Of a stretch of DNA of 15,368 bases, positions 1 to 6,754 are shown piece after piece. Position 1 is the first letter of the stretch, and every line of letters starts with the position of its first letter. The notes beneath the pieces are model-generated. The model searched no databases, was not told where the DNA came from, and saw nothing but the letters and a program-made list of their open reading frames with translations. A program made the translations under genes and the position numbers. The stretch comes from JAIRQX01 sp031556255 (GTDB lineage: Bacteria; Chrysiogenota; Deferribacteres; Deferribacterales; JAISNW01): contig JAVBTI010000134.1 in NCBI GenBank assembly GCA_031556255.1, forward strand, positions 1 through 15,368. The letters run 5' to 3'.

Positions 1-312
1 GCTCTTTTTACGCATCTCACTTTTGCACGCATCACAAAAAGCTCGCTTTACACTCTTGGCGCGGGGCATAAATTCACTGCCGCATTTCAGACAGCAAATC
101 ATATTAGTGGGCTGCGCTTTGGCTATTTTAAGAAATTGTGCCATGTCTTTTACTGTAAAACCATAACTTTTATACCGGTTGTAAAATGTTATTGCCGATA
201 TACCCAGCTTTTGACTGAACTGGGCGTATGAAATACGCTTGCTTTCAAGCACAACATCAATTTCTTTTAAAAATTTGTCATAAGCTTTCGTATTAACATC
301 TTTTTCAGCCAT
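1..312 (-). CDS. Small HTH / zinc-ribbon protein, partial (runs off left edge)
   Basis: I do not recognise this gene. It reads open on the minus strand from an ATG at 312 to the window edge, giving 104 visible residues with no stop. The start is well supported: GGAGG at 318-322 lies 5 bases upstream of the ATG, and a sigma-54 promoter lies just beyond. Residues about 26-52 (ISYAQFSQKLGISAITFYNR and following) look like a helix-turn-helix of the Cro/resolvase kind. Residues about 74-96 carry two CxxC-type pairs (CLKCGSEF, then FCDAC), which suggests a small zinc ribbon. The end is basic (MRKKS). No signal peptide or membrane segment is seen. A DNA-binding role is inferred from the HTH and possible zinc site. 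The C-terminus is missing, so a larger protein cannot be excluded. Confidence 0.75.
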   Translation of the reverse strand, partial: MAEKDVNTKAYDKFLKEIDVVLESKRISYAQFSQKLGISAITFYNRYKSYGFTVKDMAQFLKIAKAQPTNMICCLKCGSEFMPRAKSVKRAFCDACKSEMRKKS

Positions 313-341
313 ACATGCCTCCAATGTCACCACACGTTTCG

Positions 342-357
342 AGCAATATATGTGCCA
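342..357 (-). promoter_or_regulatory. Sigma-54 (-24/-12) promoter for the HTH/zinc-ribbon gene
   Basis: Read on the minus strand the site is TGGCACATATATTGCT. This fits the RpoN consensus TGGCAC-N5-TTGCW, with GG (356-355) and GC (344-343) separated by exactly 10 bases. The predicted start of transcription is near 331, giving a leader of about 19 bases that contains the GGAGG ribosome site. The adjoining upstream gene encodes a sigma-54 activator with an intact GAFTGA loop, which supports the call. Confidence 0.8.
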
Positions 358-388
358 GTAAGGGAAAAATTAATTTGTCCTTTATTAT

Positions 389-401
389 TAAATGGTTAAT
401 A
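389..401 (-). promoter_or_regulatory. Possible IHF site between promoter and upstream dyads
   Basis: On the minus strand TATTAACCATTTA matches the IHF consensus WATCAANNNNTTR at 8 of 9 defined positions. Its centre is about 64 bases upstream of the predicted sigma-54 start, the usual place for a DNA bend between enhancer and promoter. The region is very AT-rich, so a chance match is possible. Confidence 0.35.
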
Positions 402-416
402 ATTTATTAATTTACA

Positions 417-524
417 GCAATGATTGCAATAAAAGTTGCTCAATAATATATAACTTCTTGTAGAATAGTGCATTATCAATTTCAGGCATCATGCAACTAA
501 TATTGCTTGTGCAATAAAAATTGC
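417..524. promoter_or_regulatory. Three GCAA-N6-TTGC dyads, probable enhancer (UAS) sites
   Basis: Three 14-base inverted repeats of identical design are present: GCAATAAAAGTTGC at 426-439, GCAACTAATATTGC at 493-506 and GCAATAAAAATTGC at 511-524. A shorter half-spaced copy, GCAATGATTGC, is at 417-427 and shares its end with the first. Centres lie about 101, 168 and 186 bases upstream of the predicted sigma-54 start, the typical range for an activator binding site. The likely binder is the sigma-54 activator encoded at 559-1986. Autoregulation by the HTH/zinc-ribbon protein is the alternative. Confidence 0.6.
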
Positions 525-558
525 ATACATGGTCAATGATTTTTTGAATTACAGGCTG

Positions 559-1986
559 TCAGACAGGTTTGTGGGCTCTTGTTTTATTAAGTATGCGTTT
601 GTTCAGCGCCTGCCGTGATATTCCCAGAAGGCCAGCGGCTATCCCCTGATTGCCGGCGGCTTTTTCCAGGGCCAGATTGACAAGATAGTCTTCCCATTCT
701 TTGAGAGTGGGAAAATGGGTAAAAACCTCGCTTACCGACAGTCTGGACAGATCCGAAAGGGGCGGTTTGTTTGTACTGCCTGAATTGACTTTTTCCTGGA
801 ATGTGGACATGGCCAGTGCACCTCTTTTGTGCCTTGCCACGGCGTCATTTATCATAGATTCAAGTTCCCTTACGTTGCCCGGATAATTATAGCATTTCAA
901 AAGCGAAAGCAATTCCGGGACTATATGCGGGGGTTTTTTGTTCATAGCGAGCGCTGCTTTGGAGGCAAAGTAGGGCACCAGAATCGGTATGTCGTTCAAT
1001 CGTTCCCGCAAAGGGGGGAGGTGGATATTGTGAGTTCTGATCCTGTAGAAAAGATCCTTTCTGAAGGTGCCCTTCTCCACAAGTGTTTCCAGATTCTTGT
1101 TTGTGGCGAGTATGAGCCGTGCATTGACCTCCCGCGGTGTATCAGAGCCGAGCTGGTAATAGGTGCCCTCCTGAATAAGGCGCAGGAGCTTTATCTGGCT
1201 TATGTCGGCGAGGTCGCCTATTTCGTCCAGAAACAGCACGCCGTCGTTGGCTTTAACAAGAAGCCCGTCCCGTGCCGCGTCCGCGCCGGTAAACGCCCCC
1301 TTGGTGTGCCCGAAGAGAGTGTCGGAAAACACCGCGTCGTCTACGCCCGCTATATTGACCGTAATGAAAGACTCCCTGCCGGTCAGGATATAAATAGCGC
1401 GGGCAATCAACTCTTTGCCCGTTCCGGTTTCCCCGCTGATCAGAATAGGGTGGCTTGAGTCCGCGATTGCTTCCAGATATCTGAATATATTGTTCATGGT
1501 TGGGTCGCGGGTGACGATATGGGCAAACGCTTCCGGGTGGCGAAGTTGGTTGTCGGGGCTTCCTCCCGTGGCGTTGCTCAGCGCGTCCATAAGTATTTTC
1601 CGCTCCAGCGCCCGCACAACTGTGACCAGAAAGCGTTGTTCGTCAAGCGGTTTGTTGAAGATATCGTATGCGCCGCGCCGCATCACTTCCACAATGCTTT
1701 CGGTATTGCTTTGACCCGTGACGAATATAACGGGCAGGTTCGGGTAGTGGGTTTTCAATCTTGACAGCTTCTCCCAGTCGCTCTGGCCAATCTCTTTGTG
1801 CGAGGATATTGAGAGGCTGAACTGACGTTGCTGCAAAAGCGCGGTGGCCTTATCCGTATCCGGTTCGACTGTTATATTGGTGAATCCTTCGTTTTCGAGC
1901 AGCCGTTTGAACTTGGCCAGTTCGGGGCTGTCCTCTCCGTATAAAAGGATCGGCTCCCCGCGCATTGCGGAGGTGTTATGAAGCAT
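559..1986 (-). CDS. Sigma-54-dependent transcriptional activator with degenerate receiver
   Basis: An enhancer-binding protein of the NtrC class, 475 residues. It has an N-terminal receiver-like domain (about 12-128), a central AAA+ domain (about 155-385) and a C-terminal Fis-type HTH (about 436-467). The AAA+ domain looks active: Walker A GETGTGKE (185-192), sigma-54 contact loop GAFTGA (230-235), Walker B LFLDEIGDL (251-259), ATN (294-296), arginine-finger region RKDLFYRI (309-316) and NVREL (371-375). The receiver keeps Thr90 and Lys112, but the strand that should end in the phosphoacceptor Asp reads FSLSISS (56-62), so phosphorylation of the usual kind seems lost. The ATG overlaps the moeA stop by one base (TGATG), implying translational coupling. 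A second ATG at codon 8 has no better ribosome site. The likely target is the sigma-54 promoter at 342-357. Confidence 0.93.
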   Translation of the reverse strand: MLHNTSAMRGEPILLYGEDSPELAKFKRLLENEGFTNITVEPDTDKATALLQQRQFSLSISSHKEIGQSDWEKLSRLKTHYPNLPVIFVTGQSNTESIVEVMRRGAYDIFNKPLDEQRFLVTVVRALERKILMDALSNATGGSPDNQLRHPEAFAHIVTRDPTMNNIFRYLEAIADSSHPILISGETGTGKELIARAIYILTGRESFITVNIAGVDDAVFSDTLFGHTKGAFTGADAARDGLLVKANDGVLFLDEIGDLADISQIKLLRLIQEGTYYQLGSDTPREVNARLILATNKNLETLVEKGTFRKDLFYRIRTHNIHLPPLRERLNDIPILVPYFASKAALAMNKKPPHIVPELLSLLKCYNYPGNVRELESMINDAVARHKRGALAMSTFQEKVNSGSTNKPPLSDLSRLSVSEVFTHFPTLKEWEDYLVNLALEKAAGNQGIAAGLLGISRQALNKRILNKTRAHKPV

Positions 1987-3212
1987 CAGAAAAGCCCTGA
2001 CCTGTTAAATATGAATACTTTTACAGGAGTGCCCGGTTTCAGCCTTCCTTCCAGTTCATCGGCCAGCTCCATAAAAGCGTGGCTCTCCACCATTGAGGCG
2101 ATTACATTGGAGTTTTGCGTCCTGAACGGGTAGGCGTAGAGCACGCCGTCGGTTACCTTCAGCTTTACGCGGTCAAACTGTATCCTGCCTTTCTTTTTGT
2201 CGATCTCTTCACCCAGGAGGGCGGTGATTTGCCTGTGCCTGGGCTCGTTCATCCCCTGCATTTTTCGCACAGCGGGTATCAGGTAGTAATATGCGCAGAA
2301 CATGCAGCTTACCGGGTTTCCGGGCAGCCCGAATATCGGCACTTTTGTGGCGCCTGTTTGAAGCATCCCGAAAGCGAGCGGCTTGCCCGGTTTCTGGTTA
2401 ACGTTGTGAAACTGCCAGTTGAGTCCCACTTTTTCGGATATTTTTGCCATGCAGTCGAAGTCACCCATAGAGATTCCGCCGGAGACCACCACCATGTCAT
2501 AGCTTTTGAGCGAGGTCAGTGTTTGGATGAGCTGCTCCTCTTCGTCCGGGATCACACCCAGGTAGCTTGGTTCTGCGCCCGCTTCCGCGAGCATCCCGAT
2601 GATCGCAGGAGCGTTTGCGTCAATCATCTTGTCCGGATTGTCATACTCAGAAGGGGACGCTATCTCGGAGCCTGTGGATATCACCGCCACTTTGGGCTTC
2701 CTGTAGATGTCCATATGGAATGCGCCGATGGATATCAGCCTGCTTATGTAGTAAGGAGTTATGCTCTCACCGGAGCAGTTAACGGTATCCCCTTTGGCGA
2801 TGTCATCTTTGGCGGGACGTATGTTATCCCCTTTCTTTTTGGTCTTATTAACGCCCAAAAGGGGTATGTTGTCGTCCGTGAGCTCTCTTTCCACAACGGT
2901 GTCGGCCTGTTCGGGTACGTGGGCGCCGGTCATAATACGCCAGCATTCGCCGTGGCTCATCCTTATACCGCTTACGTCGTCGCCGGCGGCGATTACCCCC
3001 AGAACTTTAAGTTTGGCGGGAATATTTACGATATCGTCGTGGTATACAGCGTATCCGTCCATGGCTGAACTTTTTTTCAAGGGGATATCCCTTTTGGAAA
3101 CTGCATTTTGTGCCGCTATGCGCCCCAGAGCGCTGAATACAGGTATATTTTCCACTCCCACGGGGGATAATGCATCTAAAACTACTTTAAGGGCCTCGTC
3201 AGGTCTGATCAT
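1986..3212 (-). CDS. moeA: Molybdopterin molybdenumtransferase MoeA
   Basis: MoeA inserts molybdate into adenylylated molybdopterin, the last common step of molybdenum cofactor synthesis in the cytoplasm. At 408 residues it has the usual length. Family motifs are present in order: SAMDGYAV (49-56), IMTGAHVP (93-100), STGSEI (179-184) and SGGISMGDFD (244-253) in the MoCF-binding domain, then KPGKPLAFG (274-282) and GLPGNP (295-300), followed by the C-terminal MoeA domain IV. The start is fixed by AAGGAG 7 bases before the ATG. This ribosome site sits in the small palindrome CTCCTTTAAGGAG (3220-3232). The gene overlaps the downstream sigma-54 activator by one base and is preceded by a repeat-rich leader shared in part with ribH. 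Confidence 0.95.
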   Translation of the reverse strand: MIRPDEALKVVLDALSPVGVENIPVFSALGRIAAQNAVSKRDIPLKKSSAMDGYAVYHDDIVNIPAKLKVLGVIAAGDDVSGIRMSHGECWRIMTGAHVPEQADTVVERELTDDNIPLLGVNKTKKKGDNIRPAKDDIAKGDTVNCSGESITPYYISRLISIGAFHMDIYRKPKVAVISTGSEIASPSEYDNPDKMIDANAPAIIGMLAEAGAEPSYLGVIPDEEEQLIQTLTSLKSYDMVVVSGGISMGDFDCMAKISEKVGLNWQFHNVNQKPGKPLAFGMLQTGATKVPIFGLPGNPVSCMFCAYYYLIPAVRKMQGMNEPRHRQITALLGEEIDKKKGRIQFDRVKLKVTDGVLYAYPFRTQNSNVIASMVESHAFMELADELEGRLKPGTPVKVFIFNRSGLF

Positions 3213-3231
3213 AATAATTCTCCTTTAAGGA

Positions 3232-3249
3232 GCGTGCATCCACGCACGC
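3232..3249 (-). promoter_or_regulatory. Hairpin with GGA loop in the moeA leader
   Basis: On the minus strand the arms GCGTGC and GCACGC enclose the loop GTGGAT, ending about 20 bases before the moeA start codon. A GGA in a hairpin loop near the ribosome site is the form of a CsrA/RsmA target, and four similar hairpins stand in the ribH leader. A regulatory role is inferred. Confidence 0.4.
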
Positions 3250-3288
3250 AGGTATTTATTTCCGTTCATCCATGCGCATGTCCCGAGA

Positions 3289-3358
3289 CGGCGGGATTGC
3301 CCGCCGGGTTAGCCACCCTTTCAAACCTCCCCAGGGGGAGGTTCAAGGATCCGGAAGG
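3289..3358 (-). repeat. Intergenic repeat, copy A (moeA leader)
   Basis: This block lies in the 240-base gap between the thioesterase gene and moeA. Read towards moeA, it begins with an 18-base stretch (CCTTCCGGATCCTTGAAC, 3358-3341) identical to 8016-8033 in the ribH leader. Both copies then carry GGGGAGGTTTG, a G-rich stretch (AAAGGGTG or GAGGGGTG), and a strong GC hairpin. In copy A the hairpin is a 7-bp stem at 3289-3306. Copy A also holds a 9-bp inverted repeat AACCTCCCC/GGGGAGGTT (3324-3332 and 3335-3343). No coding sequence is seen in the gap. Confidence 0.75.
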
Positions 3359-3396
3359 CGCCCATTCACACATCACTTGGCTCAACCTGTTCCGTC

Positions 3397-3418
3397 ATTC
3401 CGGCCTTTGAACCGGAAT
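3397..3418. repeat. Short palindromic repeat (ATTCCGG-N8-CCGGAAT)
   Basis: A perfect 7-bp inverted repeat ATTCCGG (3397-3403) and CCGGAAT (3412-3418) with an 8-base loop, preceded by GTC and followed by CCAG. This architecture resembles the dispersed ATTCC-N-GGAAT palindromes known in many proteobacteria (the Neisseria dRS3 type). Only one copy is in the window, so repeat status rests on resemblance. It lies just past the thioesterase stop and could also stabilise the mRNA end; there is no U-run. Confidence 0.45.
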
Positions 3419-3452
3419 CCAGATAAGACGGGTTGTACCGCAGGCAATCTTT

Positions 3453-4190
3453 CTATTTCCAGACAGTTTTTGCGCGGACAAGTTCGGTTCCGCCGCCGTT
3501 GAATATGCCGTGCACGAATTCCCCTTCGCTTTCCCCGGCGGTGCCTTTTACGGATACCTTATCTTTATATTTAGCCTCTGCCCTGAAAATTATCTCCACA
3601 GAGGCAAGGTTTTTTTCAGTATCCGTGGCGTAAGGCACCGATTCGACGACCCACTCTATATAGTGTACGTTATTGACGTGGTTGTTCTGGTCGATGTCGG
3701 ACAGCCGCACGTCAAGCTGCAGCAGTTCCGGGCTGTCCGCCTGCGGGGCTATTTTCCACTTTGGTTCCTCCAGTGTGCGCTCGGGAGCTTCAGGCTCCAA
3801 TCCGGGATATGATGTTATCCGTTCAAGTTTTCTGGTTTCAAGGTTAACAACTACCCACTGGCTGATGGCTCGGGCAAGCATACGGCCGTCTCCGTCACGC
3901 AGTTCGAAATCCCGGCGAAACTGAAGCTTTTCAATTCCCACCGGCCATGTTGTCAGATATACCTTTTCCCCGGTTTGCGGAAAAGTGTATGTTTCGATAT
4001 ACATTCGGGCCAGCACCCATGCTACTCCTTCATCCCGCAGGCGATCCGTGGAAAACCCCAATTTTTCGGCATGCCGGCCGGCCGCCTCTTCCATATAATA
4101 AGCAAAAGTCTGTACAGCGGCTCTGTTGGTGAAGTCCGCTTCGTACCCCCTGACGGTGAACTCCGCATTATGTTTCCATTTACTGTCCAA
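3453..4190 (-). CDS. Acyl-ACP thioesterase
   Basis: Hydrolyses acyl-ACP to free fatty acid and ACP in the cytoplasm, ending or redirecting fatty acid synthesis. The protein is a tandem hotdog fold: first domain about residues 5-120, second about 150-245. The second carries SDIDQNNHVNNVHYIEW (about 164-180), matching the NxHVNNxxYxxW signature with the catalytic Asn and His of the plant FatA/FatB and bacterial family. I place the start at TTG 4190 (245 residues), because GGAGG at 4197-4201 lies 6 bases before it. The upstream in-frame ATG at 4229 adds 13 residues but has no ribosome site. The gene is divergent from plsY, a lipid gene that also consumes acyl groups, which fits a lipid-related role. 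Confidence 0.85.
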   Translation of the reverse strand: MDSKWKHNAEFTVRGYEADFTNRAAVQTFAYYMEEAAGRHAEKLGFSTDRLRDEGVAWVLARMYIETYTFPQTGEKVYLTTWPVGIEKLQFRRDFELRDGDGRMLARAISQWVVVNLETRKLERITSYPGLEPEAPERTLEEPKWKIAPQADSPELLQLDVRLSDIDQNNHVNNVHYIEWVVESVPYATDTEKNLASVEIIFRAEAKYKDKVSVKGTAGESEGEFVHGIFNGGGTELVRAKTVWK

Positions 4191-4289
4191 GATGAACCTC
4201 CGAAAAGAATAATTAACATTAATCGCCATAAATTATCAACCCGATATTTAATGAAGTCTGCCCTGAAAGAAAATTTTCGCAAGTATGGA

Positions 4290-4318
4290 TTTACACTTGG
4301 ATAGAATCGGTGTATAAA
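4290..4318 (+). promoter_or_regulatory. Sigma-70-type promoter for plsY-rib operon
   Basis: TTTACA (4290-4295) and TATAAA (4313-4318) are separated by exactly 17 bases, with transcription expected to start near 4325, about 38 bases before the plsY ATG. It is the best-matching promoter in the gap between the divergent thioesterase and plsY genes and could drive plsY, ribD, ribE and ribBA. Confidence 0.55.
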
Positions 4319-4362
4319 GATTTGAAATGACTTTTATTAACAATTATTTGAGGTAATTACTG

Positions 4363-4974
4363 ATGTCCGCGATTTTCATGATATTGAGCACGGTGAGCTG
4401 CTACCTGATAGGCTCTGTTCCCACGGCATATGTGCTGGTAAAGCTGGTCAAGGGTGTTGATATTCGTACCATCGGCAGCGGAAACGTCGGTTCAACCAAT
4501 GCCGGAAGGGCTCTGGGTGGGTGGGCGTTTGCTCTGGTGCTGATATTGGATACTTTGAAAGGTTTTCTCCCTGTTTTTTTCTTACTGCACTATTGCGCTA
4601 ATCACAACATCCCCATGTTTACCGTTCTGCTCGGCAGCGCCGCGTTGATAATCGGGCACTCTTTCCCGATATACCTTAAATTCAAAGGGGGGAAGGGGGT
4701 GGCCACAAGCCTTGGTGTGTTCACCGCCCTGGCGCCTCTTTCAGTGCTTGTTTCATTGGGAGTGTTTATATTTGTAGTGGTTTTTACCCGCATGATCTCT
4801 GCCGGCTCCATATGTGCCGCCGTGGCGATGGGTGTGACGACCACGATACTCTCCGGCTGGCCTGGGTTAATAGTTTTTACATGGATAATATGTGCTTTTG
4901 TGATATACAACCACCGGGCAAATATTAAGAGAATTTTGTCAGGTACAGAAAACAGAATTAAAATCAGCAGATGA
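4363..4974 (+). CDS. plsY: Glycerol-3-phosphate acyltransferase PlsY
   Basis: An inner-membrane enzyme that transfers the acyl group from acyl-phosphate to glycerol-3-phosphate, making lysophosphatidic acid. At 203 residues it has the usual length, with about five hydrophobic segments. Signature motifs are present: GSVPTAY (17-23), GSGNVGSTNAGR (38-49) and the phosphate-binding loop FPIYLKFKGGKGVATSLG (101-118), with a third conserved patch around RMISAGSI. A GAGG lies 9 bases before the ATG. The stop overlaps the ribD start (ATGA), so the two are translationally coupled although their pathways differ. The divergent neighbour is an acyl-ACP thioesterase. Confidence 0.95.
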   Translation: MSAIFMILSTVSCYLIGSVPTAYVLVKLVKGVDIRTIGSGNVGSTNAGRALGGWAFALVLILDTLKGFLPVFFLLHYCANHNIPMFTVLLGSAALIIGHSFPIYLKFKGGKGVATSLGVFTALAPLSVLVSLGVFIFVVVFTRMISAGSICAAVAMGVTTTILSGWPGLIVFTWIICAFVIYNHRANIKRILSGTENRIKISR

Positions 4975-6104
4975 CCGCAAACGAATATATGATGCGTGCG
5001 GCGGAGCTTGCCCGCCGCGGAAAAGGCTATACCCGAACAAACCCGTGTGTGGGTGCGGTGGTGGTGCGTGACGGAGATATAACGGGCGAAGGGTGGCATA
5101 CTGCTTACGGCGCGCCGCACGCGGAGGTGGAAGCGCTGTCGCGTGCCGGAGAGACGGCCAGAGGGGCCGATCTTTATGTCACCCTTGAGCCGTGTACTAC
5201 GTACGGCAAAACACCTCCATGCAGCCTTGCCATAATCAACTCCGGCGTTAAAAGGATATTTGTGGGTGTGCTGGACCCTAACCCGCAACATGCCGGCGGT
5301 GCGCTGAAAGCTCTGCAGGGGCATGGTATTGAGATAAAGTGCGGGATAGAGGCAGGACTGTGTGCCTCTTTAATAGAAGATTTTACAAAATTTAAACTGA
5401 CCGGGCGGCCATACGTCACGGTAAAAATAGCTCAGAGCCTGGACGGCAAGATAGCCGCCGCGTCCGGTGAAAGCAAGTGGATCACCGGGCCTGAATCCCG
5501 CAGGGAAGTTCACAGGCTGCGCAAAGAAAGTGATGCTGTGCTTGTTGGGATTGGCACTGTGCTGGCGGATAACCCCGAACTAACGGTTCGCGATATTCCT
5601 TCAGACCGGCAGCCTGCCAGAGTAGTGCTGGACAGCGCATGCAGAATACCGCTCGGATCAAAGTTGGTTACTGGAGCGACGGCAGGCACGGCAGATACGA
5701 TCCTTTTTACTACAGACAGGGCACCTTCGGATAAAGTTTCGCAGTTGCGCAATTGTGGCGTTAAGGTTATTATTACCGATGATCTTTCCGCTCATGGGGT
5801 TTTGGCTGAACTGGGTTCGTTTGATATAATGAACGTCCTTGTGGAGGGCGGCTCGGCGGTGTTCGGCTCCTTTCTGTCGCAGGGTCAGGCGGATATGCTG
5901 CATCTGTTTATAGCGCCTATTCTGATAGGCGGCGATCGTTGCAGGGGCAGTATCGGCGGCTCCGGTGCGGCGTTTTTAAAAGATGCGCAGCGGGTAGTGG
6001 GTTTGGCCTGTTCGCGAACAGGGGACGATCTGTGGCTGCGCGGAAAATTGCGTGACCACACTGCCGAAGTATTGGAATTAACCTGCAAGGCTGGTTCGGA
6101 ATAA
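4971..6104 (+). CDS. ribD: Bifunctional riboflavin deaminase/reductase RibD
   Basis: Performs the second and third steps of the GTP branch: deamination of the diaminopyrimidinone ribosyl-phosphate, then NADPH reduction of the ribose. At 377 residues it has the normal two-domain size. The deaminase domain (about 1-145) has the zinc/catalytic set HAE (50-52) and PC-x3-G-KTPPC (74-84). The reductase domain (about 147-365) has VKIAQSLDGKIA (151-162), VGIGTVLADNP (192-202) and LVEGGSAVFGS near the end. It starts inside the plsY stop and its own stop overlaps the ribE ATG (TAATG), so it sits in a tightly coupled operon. Confidence 0.96.
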   Translation: MTANEYMMRAAELARRGKGYTRTNPCVGAVVVRDGDITGEGWHTAYGAPHAEVEALSRAGETARGADLYVTLEPCTTYGKTPPCSLAIINSGVKRIFVGVLDPNPQHAGGALKALQGHGIEIKCGIEAGLCASLIEDFTKFKLTGRPYVTVKIAQSLDGKIAAASGESKWITGPESRREVHRLRKESDAVLVGIGTVLADNPELTVRDIPSDRQPARVVLDSACRIPLGSKLVTGATAGTADTILFTTDRAPSDKVSQLRNCGVKVIITDDLSAHGVLAELGSFDIMNVLVEGGSAVFGSFLSQGQADMLHLFIAPILIGGDRCRGSIGGSGAAFLKDAQRVVGLACSRTGDDLWLRGKLRDHTAEVLELTCKAGSE

Positions 6105-6733
6105 TGTTTACGGGAATTATCGAAGAGGTTGGAAGTGTTATAAAGGTGGTCCGCGGCGGCATGAACGCCGGCGTGGAGATCGCCTGCGCTGTTGTTACCT
6201 CCGATGTAAAAAACGGCGACTCCATAGCCGTGAACGGTATATGTCTCACGGTTACCTCCTTTACACAGAAGAGTTTCACTGCCGACGCATCTGAAGAGAC
6301 GCTAAACAGGACATCCCTGAAAGGGCTGGCCCCGGGCAGGCCGGTGAATCTTGAGCGGGCGATGATGGCGGATTCCCGGTTCGGCGGCCATATGGTGCAG
6401 GGGCATGTGGATGGAGTCGGGTACATTCTTGAGCGTGTCCGTAAGGGGGATTTCTGGGACATCACCGTGGAAATACCCGAAAACCTGCGCAGATTCGTGC
6501 CGGAAAAAGGATCGGTCGCGGTAGACGGTGTAAGCCTCACAGTGGCGGAGGATTTGGGGAGCGCGGTAAGGATAGCCGTAATCCCGCATACCTTCTTGTC
6601 CACCAATATGACCGGTCTCATGCCGGGCGATGCCGTGAATATAGAAGTGGATCTCGTAGCCCGCTACCTTGAGAAGCTGTTGAAATATGAGCAAAAAAAG
6701 GATAACCTGCGTAATCTGCTGTCGGACTGGTAG
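6104..6733 (+). CDS. ribE: Riboflavin synthase (alpha subunit)
   Basis: Catalyses the dismutation of two 6,7-dimethyl-8-ribityllumazine molecules to riboflavin and the diaminopyrimidine, the last pathway step. At 209 residues it is built of two homologous lumazine-binding barrels: first MFTGIIEEVG (1-10) with VNGICLTV (43-50), second GGHMVQGHVDGVG (94-106) with VDGVSLTV (140-147). The N-terminal MFTG is catalytically important in the family and supports the ATG at 6104, which overlaps the ribD stop by one base. Also called ribC in some species. Confidence 0.96.
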   Translation: MFTGIIEEVGSVIKVVRGGMNAGVEIACAVVTSDVKNGDSIAVNGICLTVTSFTQKSFTADASEETLNRTSLKGLAPGRPVNLERAMMADSRFGGHMVQGHVDGVGYILERVRKGDFWDITVEIPENLRRFVPEKGSVAVDGVSLTVAEDLGSAVRIAVIPHTFLSTNMTGLMPGDAVNIEVDLVARYLEKLLKYEQKKDNLRNLLSDW

Positions 6734-6754
6734 GTTATTTATTGGAGATAATAT

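Noticed and set aside
549..568. Terminator at the end of the sigma-54 activator gene
   Set aside because: Only a tiny dyad (CTGTC/GACAG) overlapping the stop codon, with a short T/A-rich tail; too weak to call.
2115..3068. Long plus-strand open frame (317 codons) opposite moeA
   Set aside because: It lies wholly antisense to a clear moeA, has no ribosome site, and its composition (His, Val, Tyr-rich) is that of a shadow frame.
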